Source: Dehalococcoidia bacterium
GTDB lineage: Bacteria > Chloroflexota > Dehalococcoidia > CAUJGQ01
Length of the DNA stretch: 64,000 nucleotides
Reading direction: 5' to 3'
Assembly (NCBI GenBank): GCA_035310145.1
Contig: DATGEL010000104.1
Span: 1 to 64,000 of the forward strand
Part shown: positions 18,280-27,402 of the stretch, one piece after another
How the letters are laid out: each line of letters starts with the position of its first letter
How positions within the stretch are numbered: position 1 is the stretch's first letter
Made by a program: the position numbers and the translations under genes
Notes under the pieces: model-generated
The model's input: only the letters and a program-made list of their open reading frames with translations
Database searches by the model: none
What the model was told of the DNA's origin: nothing

Positions 18280-19686
18280 ATGTCGATCGATGACGCCGCC
18301 CTCGCGCTCGCTTCGCTGCGCGACCTGGGCGCCATGCTGCGCTCGGGACAAACCTCGGCGACGGCGCTGGCGAAGTACTATCTGGATCGGCTCGATTCGG
18401 TCGGCCGGCGCTTCAACGCCGTGGTCACGCTCACGCCGGAACGGGCGCTGCGCGAGGCTGGGCGGGCGGATGAGGAGCTGGCAGCGGGTCACGATCGCGG
18501 CCCGCTGCACGGCATCCCCTTCGGCCTCAAGGATCTCGTCGCTACGGCGAACACTCCCACCACCTGGGGCGCCGTGCCCTTCAAAGATCAGGTCTTCCCG
18601 CGGAACGCCACGGTCGCCGCCCGCCTGGAGGCCGCGGGCGCGGTGCTCGTCGCCAAGCTCGGCATGGTCGAGCTGGCGGGCGGCATGGGCTACGACCAGC
18701 CCGACGCCAGCATCACCGGCCCCGGCCTTTCGCCCTGGAATCCGGAGGCGTGGAGCGGCGGCTCCTCCAGCGGCTCCGGCTCGGCCGTCGGCGCGCGGGC
18801 CGTGCCCTTCGCCATCGGCTCGGAGACCTGGGGATCGATCGTCACGCCCTCCTCGTTCTGCGGCGTCTCCGGCCTGCGCCCGACCTACGGCCGTGTCAGC
18901 CGCCACGGCGCCATGGCGCTCTGCTGGACGATGGACAAGCTCGGACCGATGTGCCGCTCGGCGGACGACTGCGGCCTCGTTCTCGACGCGATCGCCGGCC
19001 GCGACCCGCTCGACGAGACGAGCCTCGATGCGCTGTTTCAGTACCGGCCGGAGCAGCAGCGACACGACGGCTTCCGCCTGGCGGTGCTGGAGAATGCCAC
19101 CGCCGGCGCGCAGCCCGAGGTCGCGGCGAACTTCGAGACGGCGTTGGGCGTGCTGCGCGAACTCGGCACAATCGAGACGCTGGCGCTGCCGGAGCTGCCC
19201 TACGACGCGGTGGCGATGACGATCATCCGCGCCGAAGCGTCCAGCGCCTTCGACGCGTTTCTGCTGAGCGGTGGCGCCTCCGGGCTGACGGCACCGGAGG
19301 ACCGCATCAACCCCCTCGCCTACAGCGTCCTGCCGGCGCGTGACTATCTGCGCGCCCTGCGCATCCGCCGCCACATCCAGCGCGAGATGGACGCACTGCT
19401 CAGCCGCTTCGATGCGATTGTGGCGCCGGGCACGCGCACCGTCGCCGGCCCGATCAGCGAATCCTTCAGCAAGAGCCTGCGCCGCGCCGCGGGCGACGGT
19501 CTGGGTGCGGCAGGCAACATCGCCGGGCTGCCCGCCGTCTGCGTGCCGAACGGCTTCGGCGAACGCGGCCTGCCGACTGCAATCCAGTTCGTCGGCCGCG
19601 CCGGCGCGGAGAACACCGTCCTGGCCGTTGCCGGCGCCTACCAGCAGCGCACGGACTGGCACCGCCGCCTGCCGCCGCACGGCTGA
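18280..19686 (+). CDS. Amidase-signature-family hydrolase
   Basis: A 468-residue protein of the amidase signature family. The Ser-cisSer-Lys triad maps to K84 (FGLKDLV), a Ser in the GGSSSGSGSAV stretch near 163, and nucleophile S187 in GSETWGSIVTP. The usual SIR after the nucleophile is SIV here, so it is probably not GatA; no gatB or gatC lies nearby. It likely hydrolyses a small amide in catabolism. AAGGAA precedes the ATG. It is a single-gene unit between the DUF5679 peptide and a membrane protein. Confidence 0.9.
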   Translation: MSIDDAALALASLRDLGAMLRSGQTSATALAKYYLDRLDSVGRRFNAVVTLTPERALREAGRADEELAAGHDRGPLHGIPFGLKDLVATANTPTTWGAVPFKDQVFPRNATVAARLEAAGAVLVAKLGMVELAGGMGYDQPDASITGPGLSPWNPEAWSGGSSSGSGSAVGARAVPFAIGSETWGSIVTPSSFCGVSGLRPTYGRVSRHGAMALCWTMDKLGPMCRSADDCGLVLDAIAGRDPLDETSLDALFQYRPEQQRHDGFRLAVLENATAGAQPEVAANFETALGVLRELGTIETLALPELPYDAVAMTIIRAEASSAFDAFLLSGGASGLTAPEDRINPLAYSVLPARDYLRALRIRRHIQREMDALLSRFDAIVAPGTRTVAGPISESFSKSLRRAAGDGLGAAGNIAGLPAVCVPNGFGERGLPTAIQFVGRAGAENTVLAVAGAYQQRTDWHRRLPPHG

Positions 19687-19690
19687 ACGC

Positions 19691-19714
19691 GAGCCGGCAT
19701 AGAAAGGCCGGCTC
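19691..19714 (+). terminator. Hairpin after the amidase gene
   Basis: 8-bp perfect stem GAGCCGGC / GCCGGCTC with loop ATAGAAAG, five bases after the stop. No T tract follows, so termination is only inferred. Confidence 0.4.
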
Positions 19715-19893
19715 GGCCAGCGGGCGGGGCCTCAGCCGCGAGCCAAGGACGCCGCCCGGTCGCCCGTCCCGGCTCGCGACGGCCGCGCAGACCATTTTCG
19801 GCGCGACGCCGTGGCGCCGGTTTCCCGACCCGTGTGCTACAGTGATGGGCGCCATTTCTGGGCCGGCACGGAGCAACCCGCGGGAGCAAGGCC

Positions 19894-20481
19894 ATGGCAG
19901 CCCGATCAACGCCCGAGACAGTCGTGCACCAGCTCGTCGAGGGCTGGTGGCTCGTGCTTCTCTTCGGAGTAGCGAGCATCGCCGCCGGGGTGATCATGCT
20001 GGTCTGGCCGGGGATCGGCATCGTCTCGCTCGCCTGGGTCGCCGGCATCTTTCTGCTCGTCGACGGCGTGTTCGAGCTGCTCACCGCGCTGAGTCCGCGC
20101 AGCGAGGGCCGCGGTATGCTGGCGATTCTCGGCGCGCTCAGCGTGATTGCAGGGCTGTTTCTCGTGCGCCACCCGATCGCCAGCGTCGCGGCGATCGCGC
20201 TGCTGCTGGGCGCCTGGTTCATCGTGATGGGCGCGGTGCGCCTGGTCGAGGCGTTCGGCCCGTTCGAGGGGCAGCGTCTCTGGATGCTCCTGGTTGCCGT
20301 CCTTGAGCTGATCTTCGGCATCATCGTCGTGTCGGATGTGGGCATCGGCGTGGCGGCGCTGGCTGCCATCGTGGGTATCGGCTTCATCCTGCGTGGGCTC
20401 GCCATGGTGATGGCGGGCTGGACGCTGCGCTCGCTGTCTTCCGCCCGCGGGACAATCTCCACGGAGATGCATCGGGCGTAA
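19894..20481 (+). CDS. HdeD/DUF308-family membrane protein
   Basis: A 195-residue protein with six hydrophobic helices in three pairs: WWLVLLFGVASIAAGVIMLV, GIFLLVDGVFELLTAL, ILGALSVIAGLFLV, ALLLGAWFIVMGAVRLVEA, LVAVLELIFGIIVV and AAIVGIGFILRGLAMVMAG. This internal repeat is typical of the HdeD family, linked to acid resistance in enterics but of unknown activity. GGGAGCAAGG precedes the ATG. A TGC-extended TACAGT lies about 50 bases upstream as a possible -10. Confidence 0.88.
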   Translation: MAARSTPETVVHQLVEGWWLVLLFGVASIAAGVIMLVWPGIGIVSLAWVAGIFLLVDGVFELLTALSPRSEGRGMLAILGALSVIAGLFLVRHPIASVAAIALLLGAWFIVMGAVRLVEAFGPFEGQRLWMLLVAVLELIFGIIVVSDVGIGVAALAAIVGIGFILRGLAMVMAGWTLRSLSSARGTISTEMHRA

Positions 20482-20588
20482 CCCGCGCGGTCAGATACGG
20501 CTCACTCGCACCGGATCCCGCGACCCGATGACGTGCGCCCGCTTGCCGCCTCGAACAGCAGGGGTGCGCGTCCGCCGGCATCAGCGCG

Positions 20589-22148
20589 TCACTGCCCCGC
20601 CCTTGCCCGCTCCTGCTCGATCAGCACGCGGCGCAGGATCTTGCCGGAGGGGTTCTTCGGAATCGCGGCGACAAACTCCACTTCGCGCAGCTTCTTGTAG
20701 GGCGCCACACGCTGGGCCACGAAGGCGAGCAGCTCGTCCGCGCTCGCCTGCTGCTGCGGCTTCAGCACCACATACGCCTTCGGCTGTTCGCCGTCGGCGC
20801 CCGCCGGCTTCGGCGTCACCGCCGCGTCCAGCACGGCGGGGTGCTCCATGATCAGCGACTCCAGCTCGGCCGGCGCGATCTGGTAGCCCTTGTACTTGAT
20901 CATCTCCTTGGCACGGTCGAGGATGAAGACCTCGCCCTTCGCGTCCATGCGCGCGATGTCGCCGCTGCGCAGCCAGCCGCCGGGCAGCAACGTCTCCTCC
21001 GTGGCCGCCGGGCTCTTCCAGTAGCCGCGCATGATCTGCGGACCGCGGATCAGCAGCTCGCCCACTTCGCCGCGCGCGATCGGTTCAAACGTCTCGCGAT
21101 CGACGACCTTCTCCTCCGTATTCTCGATCGCCGCGCCGACCGAGCCGGGCACGATGCTGCCGGGCCGCTGCGCATTGGTCACCGGGCTGGCCTCGGTCAT
21201 ACCGTAGCCCTGGATCACCGGGCAGCCGAAGCGCTGCAGCGCCAGGTTCGAAACCTCGGCCGGCAGCGGCGCCGCACCGGAAAGAATGAAGCGCAACGAA
21301 TCGTGCCGGCGGGTGGCGGCCGCGGGGTGGTGCACCAGCGCCAGCAACGCCGGTGGCGCCACGAACAGGTCGGTGACGCCGTGCTGCTCGATCAGCGCCA
21401 GCGTTTGCTCGGCGTCGAAGCGCGGCATGATCACGCAGGTGGCGCCCACGGCCAGCGGCGCATTGAGCAGCAGCGTGGCGCCGTAGATGTGGTAGAAGGG
21501 CAGGAAGGCCAGCAGCACCGCGTCCTCTTTGGCCAGGCCGGTGGCGATCGACTGGCGAATATTCGACGTGAGGTTGTAGTGCGTCAGCATCACGCCCTTG
21601 GGCAGGCCGGTGGTTCCGCTCGAATAGGGCAGGAGGGCCAGGTCGTTGAGCGGGTCGATCGTCACCACCGCCGGCTCGCCCGGCTCCGCTTCCGCCAGCG
21701 CCCAGACCTCCTCGATCGCGTGCACGGCGCGCACGCGTGGCAGATGGCCTTGAACGCCGCTCACCGGCGGCAGCAGCGAGCTGTGCGCGAAGATGACCAC
21801 GGCCTCGGCATCGTCGAGCTGGTGCTCGACCTCGCGCTCGCGGTAGAGCGGGTTGAGCGGCGTGACCTTGGCGCCGGCGAGCAGTGCGCCGTGCAGCGCC
21901 ACGGCGAACTCGGGGCAGTTCGGCGAGAAGACGGCCACCGTCTCACCCTTCTGCAGGCGATCCCGAACCTGCAGGAAGCGGGCGAGGCCGCGCGCCGCCT
22001 TCCAGACGCGCGCGAAGCTGAAGGTGTTGCCGGCCGTGTCAATGAAGGCGGGCTTGTCGGGCAGCCGCCGCGCCGTCTCGGCCAGCATGTCGGAGAGCGC
22101 ATGGCGCGGATAGAGCGTGGCGAGGGCGGAAGGATCAAGCGTGGTCAT
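20589..22148 (-). CDS. AMP-forming acyl-CoA synthetase (4-coumarate-CoA ligase-like)
   Basis: A 519-residue ANL-superfamily enzyme. P-loop LLPYSSGTTGLPKGVMLTH, A5 motif QGYGMTEASPV, A7 SGDIARMDAKGEVFILDRAKEMIKYKGYQIAPAELE, and catalytic Lys in PSGKILRR near the C-terminus. It activates a carboxylic acid to the acyl-adenylate and then the CoA thioester; the substrate cannot be read from sequence. GGGAGAGG precedes the ATG. A perfect TTGACA lies about 100 bases upstream on the minus strand (22250-22255), but no well-spaced -10 follows it. Confidence 0.93.
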   Translation of the reverse strand: MTTLDPSALATLYPRHALSDMLAETARRLPDKPAFIDTAGNTFSFARVWKAARGLARFLQVRDRLQKGETVAVFSPNCPEFAVALHGALLAGAKVTPLNPLYREREVEHQLDDAEAVVIFAHSSLLPPVSGVQGHLPRVRAVHAIEEVWALAEAEPGEPAVVTIDPLNDLALLPYSSGTTGLPKGVMLTHYNLTSNIRQSIATGLAKEDAVLLAFLPFYHIYGATLLLNAPLAVGATCVIMPRFDAEQTLALIEQHGVTDLFVAPPALLALVHHPAAATRRHDSLRFILSGAAPLPAEVSNLALQRFGCPVIQGYGMTEASPVTNAQRPGSIVPGSVGAAIENTEEKVVDRETFEPIARGEVGELLIRGPQIMRGYWKSPAATEETLLPGGWLRSGDIARMDAKGEVFILDRAKEMIKYKGYQIAPAELESLIMEHPAVLDAAVTPKPAGADGEQPKAYVVLKPQQQASADELLAFVAQRVAPYKKLREVEFVAAIPKNPSGKILRRVLIEQERARAGQ

Positions 22149-22307
22149 GTCTTGCCTCTCCCAACGGATGGCGCCAGCGGCGCGGGTCGCGCGGCGCGAA
22201 GCGCACCGAAGGTAGTGCCCGCCACCGTGGCTTATCTGTTGCGAGTATATGTCAACCACGGGCGTTGCCGGTACGCGCACGGGATCCCGGTCGGGGCGGT
22301 GGTGTGC

Positions 22308-22745
22308 TCAGGCTCGGCGGCCGCGATCGACGATCGGCTCGGCGAAGCTCAGCTCGTGGCCGTCGGGGTCGAGGATGTGGAAGAAGCGCTCGCCCCAGGG
22401 CGCATCGGCCGGCGCCGTCTCCGGGTGCAGCCCGGCCGCGACGGCGCCCGCGTGGAAAGCATCCACATCCGAGACGTAGAAGACGGCGCGGCCCCACCAC
22501 GAGAGCCGCGTCTCCGGCGGCACGGCGATCAGGTTCAGGTGCGACGTGCCCACGTAGAAGCTGCTGAAGCTGGCGTTTTCGCCGCCGTAGTGCAGCACGA
22601 AGCCGAGGGCGCGGTAGAAGGCAACGGAGCGCGCCATCGCGTGCGTCGCCAGCGTGAGCGCGCTGATCGAGCGCACCGCAGGGCCGGCCACCGGAGGGAT
22701 ACCGGCGGGCGGCGCCGCGTCAGGAAGCGCTGCTTCTTCTGCCAT
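22308..22745 (-). CDS. VOC (glyoxalase/bleomycin-resistance fold) protein
   Basis: A 145-residue VOC domain. The first half has ALTLATHAMARSVAFYRALGFVLHYGGENASF; the second has AVFYVSDVDAFHAGAVAAGLHPE and FFHILDPDGHELSFAEPIV, which supplies the conserved metal Glu. It starts 8 bases after the stop of the upstream serine hydrolase, so the two form an operon. VOC proteins are dioxygenases, lyases or binding proteins; the substrate is unknown. An in-frame upstream extension is just read-through. Confidence 0.85.
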   Translation of the reverse strand: MAEEAALPDAAPPAGIPPVAGPAVRSISALTLATHAMARSVAFYRALGFVLHYGGENASFSSFYVGTSHLNLIAVPPETRLSWWGRAVFYVSDVDAFHAGAVAAGLHPETAPADAPWGERFFHILDPDGHELSFAEPIVDRGRRA

Positions 22746-22753
22746 GCGCCGCC

Positions 22754-23899
22754 TCAGCCGAGGCCCAGCTCGGCGCGGATCAGGTTGCAGATCGCCAGCG
22801 TCGGCCCTTCCGCGGTCAGCGTGAGCTGCATCAGGTTCGGCACCACGGCCACGGCGAGCCCGACCTCGGGATCGGCGAAGGCCGAGGAGCCGCCGGCGCC
22901 GTCGTGCCCGAAGGCGGTAATGCGCGGGCCGCGCACCGACGGCAGCGGCCCGATCTGGCCGCCCATCCAGAAGCCGATGCCCTTGCGCATGGGCAGCATC
23001 AGCACACGGTCCACGTCGCTGGTGATCACGCGCTGCATCTGCGCGATACGCTCGGGCGAAACCAGCCGCACGCCGTCGATCTGCCCGCCGTTGGCCAGCG
23101 CCGCGTACATCCGCGCCAGGGCGCGAGCGCTGAAGTGCCCGTTGGCCGAGGGCAGGCAAGCGCGGCGCACACGCATCTCGTTGAATACGGTCAGGCCCAG
23201 GTTCGGGGGCATCGCCTGCAACATCGGGTGGTCGGGCGGCATGGCCGGCGGCTGCTCCGGGCGCGGGCCAAGCTTCAGCACGGCCAGACGATCTTCTACG
23301 CCGTCGGGAATGCCGACAAACATCTCGTCCTGCACGCCGAGCGGCGCGGCGATCTCCTCGCGGATCACGTCCTTGATGTGCCGCCCGGACGCGCCCTGCA
23401 CGATGCCGCCCACGATCCAGGCGTAGGTCATGGCATGGTAGCCCGTGGCCGTGCCCGGCTCCCAGGCCGGCGTGCTATTGGCGATCCAGTCGAGGCCGGC
23501 CTGCCAATCGGCCAGGAAGTCGACGTTGGCGCCGGGCGGCATGGCATAGAGACCGGCCTGGTGGCTCATCGCCTGCGCGACGGTGACGCGCTCCTTGCCG
23601 TTGGCGGCGAACTCCGGCCAGTAGCGGGCAACCGGCGCATCGTAGTCGATCTGACCGCGGTCGGCGAGGATGTGCAGCGCGGCGGCAGCCACGCCCTTGG
23701 TGGTCGAGAAGCAGTTGAAGAGCGTGTCTGGCCGCACCGGCCGCGGGTCATCCGGCCCCATCTGGCCGGCGCACACCGCGACGATCGGCTCGCCGTGCAG
23801 ATAGGCCGCCACCTGCACGCCGAGCTGCTGGCCCTCCGCAAGCTGTCGCTCGACCAGCTCCTGCACTTTGGCGTTGACGGCGGTGTTCGTGGTGGTCAA
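22754..23899 (-). CDS. Serine beta-lactamase-fold hydrolase/esterase (class C-like)
   Basis: A 381-residue protein. The SxxK motif is in LFNCFSTTKGVAAAALH, and the second motif Tyr is probably in TGYHAMTYAWI. The C-terminal part has FGHDGAGGSSAFADPEVGLAVAVV, where family members have HTG or HGG. It belongs to the EstB/PBP4*-like group, mostly esterases or peptidases rather than antibiotic-hydrolysing enzymes. I chose a TTG start at 23899 because GGAAGGA sits six bases upstream; the frame is open further. It is the first gene of an operon with the VOC protein. Confidence 0.88.
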   Translation of the reverse strand: MTTTNTAVNAKVQELVERQLAEGQQLGVQVAAYLHGEPIVAVCAGQMGPDDPRPVRPDTLFNCFSTTKGVAAAALHILADRGQIDYDAPVARYWPEFAANGKERVTVAQAMSHQAGLYAMPPGANVDFLADWQAGLDWIANSTPAWEPGTATGYHAMTYAWIVGGIVQGASGRHIKDVIREEIAAPLGVQDEMFVGIPDGVEDRLAVLKLGPRPEQPPAMPPDHPMLQAMPPNLGLTVFNEMRVRRACLPSANGHFSARALARMYAALANGGQIDGVRLVSPERIAQMQRVITSDVDRVLMLPMRKGIGFWMGGQIGPLPSVRGPRITAFGHDGAGGSSAFADPEVGLAVAVVPNLMQLTLTAEGPTLAICNLIRAELGLG

Positions 23900-24060
23900 G
23901 CTTCGTCCTTCCCAGCGCCGGCGGCAGGCCACGTCGCGCTCCGCGCCAGTATCCAGCGCGCGGCGCCGCGCGGGCAAGCGACTGCGCAGAGCATCGGGAG
24001 GGCAGTCGTGCAACAATCTGACAGTTCGCCGGTGATGGGCCGCGGCTCGACTTCGGTCAG

Positions 24061-24089
24061 GCATCTAGGTGTACTATGCATCTAGATGC
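24061..24089 (+). promoter_or_regulatory. Palindromic operator-like site before the sunset-domain gene
   Basis: The perfect 12-bp palindrome GCATCTAGATGC (24078-24089) and a half-site GCATCTAG (24061-24068) are spaced 17 bases start to start. TACTAT, a possible -10, lies between them at 24072-24077. A repressor site is suggested. Confidence 0.4.
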
Positions 24090-24126
24090 GCCATCGGTGC
24101 GCGTTCCAGAGGGAGAGGAACCGAAC

Positions 24127-24831
24127 ATGACCACGGACGCGCGGCGCGGCGCCGCCGAGCAGGCGCTGCAAACCTGGCAGAACGGGTGGCGGGCGCTGTT
24201 CGGCGGCGTTCAGCGCCAATTGACCGCGATCGGTGTCGGCGCGGCCGACGCCGGCACTGAGCAGCAGGCATCGGGCAGCGCCCTGGAGCGGATCGCCGCG
24301 AGCACACAGGCGCTCGGCCTGGCCCAGCTCGACGTCGCGGCAGAGTGGCTGCGGCTGCCGCTCGCCCTGACGCAGCCCGGCAGCACCGCCGGCCTCACGG
24401 CCAGCTACGGCCGCCTGATCGAAGCTTACGGCCAGGTCTTTGCTGCCTACGTGTCGGCCGCGGCGCCGCTGCAGATGCTGCCGGCGCGGAGCGCCGAGCG
24501 CGCCGGCAGAGCCGCCGAGGCAGCGGTCGAAGCGCAGACGGAAGCGCTGCAGAAGTCAGCCACCGCTGTCGAGCGGGAAAGTCGCGCCGTCATCGAGGCG
24601 CCCGCAGCGGCCGTGCAGCCGGCCGAAGCCACCGGCCGGCAGTCAGCGCCAGGCGCGAACAACGGCGCGCAGGCCGCGGCGGAACCTCAGATCCGTGGCA
24701 AGATCACGCGCGAGGGCGAGCGCATCTATCACCTGCCCGGCCAGGCGAACTACGACCGTGTTGATCCCGATATGCTCTTCGAGAGCGAAGAGGCCGCGCG
24801 CGCCGCCGGCTTCCGCCCGTCGCAGCGGTAG
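24127..24831 (+). CDS. Helical (phasin-like) protein with C-terminal sunset-like domain
   Basis: A 234-residue protein. Residues 1-130 form long Ala/Gln-rich amphipathic helices (WQNGWRALFGGVQRQL, GRLIEAYGQVFAAYVSA), reminiscent of phasins. Residues 130-180 are a low-complexity Ala/Glu linker. The last 45 residues match the sunset-type motif seen at the ends of nucleases and secreted proteins: IRGKITREGERIYHLPGQ, then YDRV, then FESEEAARAAGFRPSQR. The ATG follows GAGAGGAA. Phasin similarity is weak and no polyhydroxyalkanoate genes are nearby, so granule binding is speculative. The sunset-like tail is clear. Confidence 0.7.
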   Translation: MTTDARRGAAEQALQTWQNGWRALFGGVQRQLTAIGVGAADAGTEQQASGSALERIAASTQALGLAQLDVAAEWLRLPLALTQPGSTAGLTASYGRLIEAYGQVFAAYVSAAAPLQMLPARSAERAGRAAEAAVEAQTEALQKSATAVERESRAVIEAPAAAVQPAEATGRQSAPGANNGAQAAAEPQIRGKITREGERIYHLPGQANYDRVDPDMLFESEEAARAAGFRPSQR

Positions 24832-24862
24832 GCAGCGAGAGCGATCGACCAGCACTGTGCGA

Positions 24863-24890
24863 GGGGTGAGCGCCGAACGGCGCTCACCCC
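24863..24890. terminator. Bidirectional terminator-like hairpin
   Basis: Perfect 12-bp stem GGGGTGAGCGCC / GGCGCTCACCCC with GAAC loop between two convergent genes. No long T run, but position and stability fit a shared terminator. Confidence 0.6.
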
Positions 24891-24931
24891 TTCACGCATG
24901 TACCTGCGATACCTCGGGCGGGCGGCTGCCT

Positions 24932-26110
24932 TCATGAGAAGCGCGGCAACACCTTCGTTGCATAGAGCTCCATCGAGCGCAGCAGCTTTGCGTGCGGCAC
25001 CAGGCCGTTGTACATCCAGGCGAAGACCCAGTTCACCGGCGTGTCCGCCTGCAGCCGTTCGAGCTGCCGGCTGACGGTATCCGGGCTGCCGACCAGCAGC
25101 ATGCCGTTTTGCAGCATCTCCTCGCGCGAGGGCGCGACCCCATCCGGGCCGCGCAGCACGTCGCCGAAGTGGAACGGCGCGAACCAGGCCGAGCCGCAGA
25201 AGGCCGCGCCGTACGACCACAGCTCCTGCGCCTCTTCGTCCGAGTCGCAGACGATCACGTCGCGCAGCACGCCGAGGCCGTCGCCCTGCTGCAAGGCGCG
25301 GCCGTGGGCGGCGGCCTCTTCGCGGTAGACCTCGTAGAGATGGTTCTGCAGCTCCAGCCGCATGGCCGGCAGGATCGCGGTGACGCCTTCGCGGGCGCAC
25401 CAGCGGATCGTGTTCTCGCTGGAAGCGAACGGCTGGAAGATCGGCGGGTGTGGCTGCTGCAGCGGATTGGGCACGACGCCGATCGCCCGCACGATGTTCT
25501 CCTCGTCCAGCCCGGCGCCCCACTGGCGCGTCGCGTCCAGGTCCCAGGGCGTGTCCGGCGGCGGGATCTGCCAGTTCTTGCCTTCGAACTGCAGCATGTC
25601 CTGCGTCCAGGCCTGCTTGATGATGCGGAAGTGTTCCTCGAACGCCTGGCGGTTCGCCTGGTCGATCGCGTCGTGCTGGCCGGGCGTGGCGCCATGGATG
25701 CCGTGCATCTGCTGCGCCATCACGTCCACCCAGCGGCGCTGATAGCCGCGGGCGAAGCCGGCGTTGGCGCGGCCACCGCTCATGTGGTCGAGCATGGCGA
25801 TGTCTTCCGCCACGCGCAGCGGATTCTGCGCCGGCAGCACGATGCCGAGCTGTCCCACACGGATGCGCTTGGTGTGCATGGCGATGAAGAGGTCCAGCAT
25901 CACCGGGTTGTTCGAGATCTCGAATCCCTCGATGTGAAAGTGGTGCTCGGTGAAGGAGATCGAGTCGTAGCCCAGCTCGTCGCCGAGCTGCGCCTGCTCC
26001 TTCAGCTCAGCCAGCATGCGCTGGTAGAGATCGGGCCGCAGTCCGGCCATGCCCTGCTCGATCTCCTGGCGCGAGCCGATCGACGGCAAGTAGAAGAGAC
26101 TGGTTTGCAC
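24932..26110 (-). CDS. LLM-class flavin-dependent oxidoreductase
   Basis: A 392-residue luciferase-like monooxygenase. Key segments are LGYDSISFTEHHFHIEGF, IRVGQLGIVLPAQNPLRVAEDIAMLDHMSGGRANAGFARGYQ, IVRAIGVVPNPLQQPHPPIFQP and LLVGSPDTVSRQLERL, the usual barrel landmarks. These enzymes use FMNH2 or F420H2; which is not decidable here. It is probably a catabolic monooxygenase. Convergent with the sunset-domain gene and separated by a strong hairpin. Confidence 0.9.
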   Translation of the reverse strand: MQTSLFYLPSIGSRQEIEQGMAGLRPDLYQRMLAELKEQAQLGDELGYDSISFTEHHFHIEGFEISNNPVMLDLFIAMHTKRIRVGQLGIVLPAQNPLRVAEDIAMLDHMSGGRANAGFARGYQRRWVDVMAQQMHGIHGATPGQHDAIDQANRQAFEEHFRIIKQAWTQDMLQFEGKNWQIPPPDTPWDLDATRQWGAGLDEENIVRAIGVVPNPLQQPHPPIFQPFASSENTIRWCAREGVTAILPAMRLELQNHLYEVYREEAAAHGRALQQGDGLGVLRDVIVCDSDEEAQELWSYGAAFCGSAWFAPFHFGDVLRGPDGVAPSREEMLQNGMLLVGSPDTVSRQLERLQADTPVNWVFAWMYNGLVPHAKLLRSMELYATKVLPRFS

Positions 26111-26357
26111 GCGTGCCTCCCGGCGCCCTTGCGGCAGCGTCTTGCAGCATCCAGTGTGCCCGCAGGCAGCCCCTCACGGAAGGGCGCGCCCGCCGGTCGC
26201 GACGACCGCACGGCATCGGCGGCAGCGTGCCGGCAGAACTCGACCGTTCCGCCGCGATACAACGTGGCAGCGACGATTCGGGCGGGAATCCGCGCTCGTT
26301 CAACGCTCGTCTGCGTGGCCACCGGAGCAGTGGGCGGAGCTCGCCGCCGCGAGAGGC

Positions 26358-27242
26358 TCACCCTCGCTCGGCGGCAACGCCGGCGGGCAGCAGCGAGGTG
26401 CTGACCTCAGCGCGCGGCAGCCAACGCCCCTGCTCGACGGCGGTGAGGAACGCCAGCAGCGCGTCGTTGAAGAGGCCGGGCTCCTCCAGGTTGATCGCAT
26501 GGCCCGATTTCGGCAGGATCCACAGCCCCGCGTTGGGGATGCGGCGTTTCATCAGCAGCGCCGGCTCGAGGCAGGTTTCGTCTTCGTCGCCCACCATGAT
26601 GCAGACGGACGGCTGGATGCGCGCCAGCTCGTCTTCGACCTCGAACACGGTGCGGCGCTTCAGCTGCACGCCGCGCATTGTCAGCGCCGAGCCCCGCGCC
26701 GAGTGCCCGCGGAACAGGTCGTAGAAGCGCTGCCAGCCGCGCGGGTCCTTGCGCAAATACTGGACGCGCGCCGGTCCGCGTGTGTAGAACTCGGCGACGG
26801 CCGCCGTCCCCTGCTCTTCAAAGGTGCGGATCGTGGTGAGCGCGTCGCGCTGCCACTGCTCGCGATTGCCGGAGCCGCCGCCCGCGCCGGCGACAACCAC
26901 GCCGAGGCAGCGATCGGGGTGCGCGATCGCGAACTTGAGCGCCACGGCGCCGCCCATGGAGAGTCCGCAGATATGCGCACGCTGGATCTCGAGCGCGTCC
27001 AGCAGCCCGCGCAGGTCGTCCACCAGTTGCTCTTCGGAGTACGCCGCGGGATCGTCCGGAACCGTCGACGGCGGATAGCCGCGGTGGTTGTAGGCGATGC
27101 AGCGGTAGCGGCGCGCGAAGAAGTCGAGCTGTGGCTCCCAGCTTTCGACGCTGCCGGCGAACTCGTGGCTGAAGACCAGCGGTGTGCCCGCGCCCGCCTC
27201 CTCGTAGTATAGATCGATGCCGTTCACGCGCGCTGCCGGCAT
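26358..27242 (-). CDS. Alpha/beta-fold hydrolase
   Basis: A 294-residue protein. Nucleophile elbow GLSMGG, acid probably in VGDEDE, and catalytic His in KSGHAINLEEPGLF. The oxyanion region is LVFSHEFAGSVESWEPQL. It resembles 3-oxoadipate enol-lactonase and haloperoxidase-like esterases, so it may act in a ring-cleavage or ester route. GGGAGGG precedes the ATG at 27242; the in-frame extension is not protein-like. Divergent from a VOC gene. Confidence 0.9.
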   Translation of the reverse strand: MPAARVNGIDLYYEEAGAGTPLVFSHEFAGSVESWEPQLDFFARRYRCIAYNHRGYPPSTVPDDPAAYSEEQLVDDLRGLLDALEIQRAHICGLSMGGAVALKFAIAHPDRCLGVVVAGAGGGSGNREQWQRDALTTIRTFEEQGTAAVAEFYTRGPARVQYLRKDPRGWQRFYDLFRGHSARGSALTMRGVQLKRRTVFEVEDELARIQPSVCIMVGDEDETCLEPALLMKRRIPNAGLWILPKSGHAINLEEPGLFNDALLAFLTAVEQGRWLPRAEVSTSLLPAGVAAERG

Positions 27243-27402
27243 GACACCCTCCCGCGCGGCGGCGCCGCGCTGCGCCGAGTATAGCGCCTCGTTATGACGC
27301 GCCGGCGCTTGAGGGAGAGGGAGATGTGTCCGCATCATGGAGGGAACCGCCACGCCAGCGGAGGCAAAGCGTGCCGCGGATCAGTCCGCAGGGAGAGGCG
27401 CG

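Noticed and set aside
20841-23426. 861-codon plus-strand open frame
   Set aside because: It is the antisense shadow of the acyl-CoA synthetase, VOC and serine hydrolase genes. High G+C keeps the opposite frame open; the sequence has no domain and is Arg/Gly/Val-rich.
22754-23899. Class C antibiotic-resistance beta-lactamase
   Set aside because: No signal peptide, and the second and third motifs differ from AmpC; EstB-like esterase is more likely.
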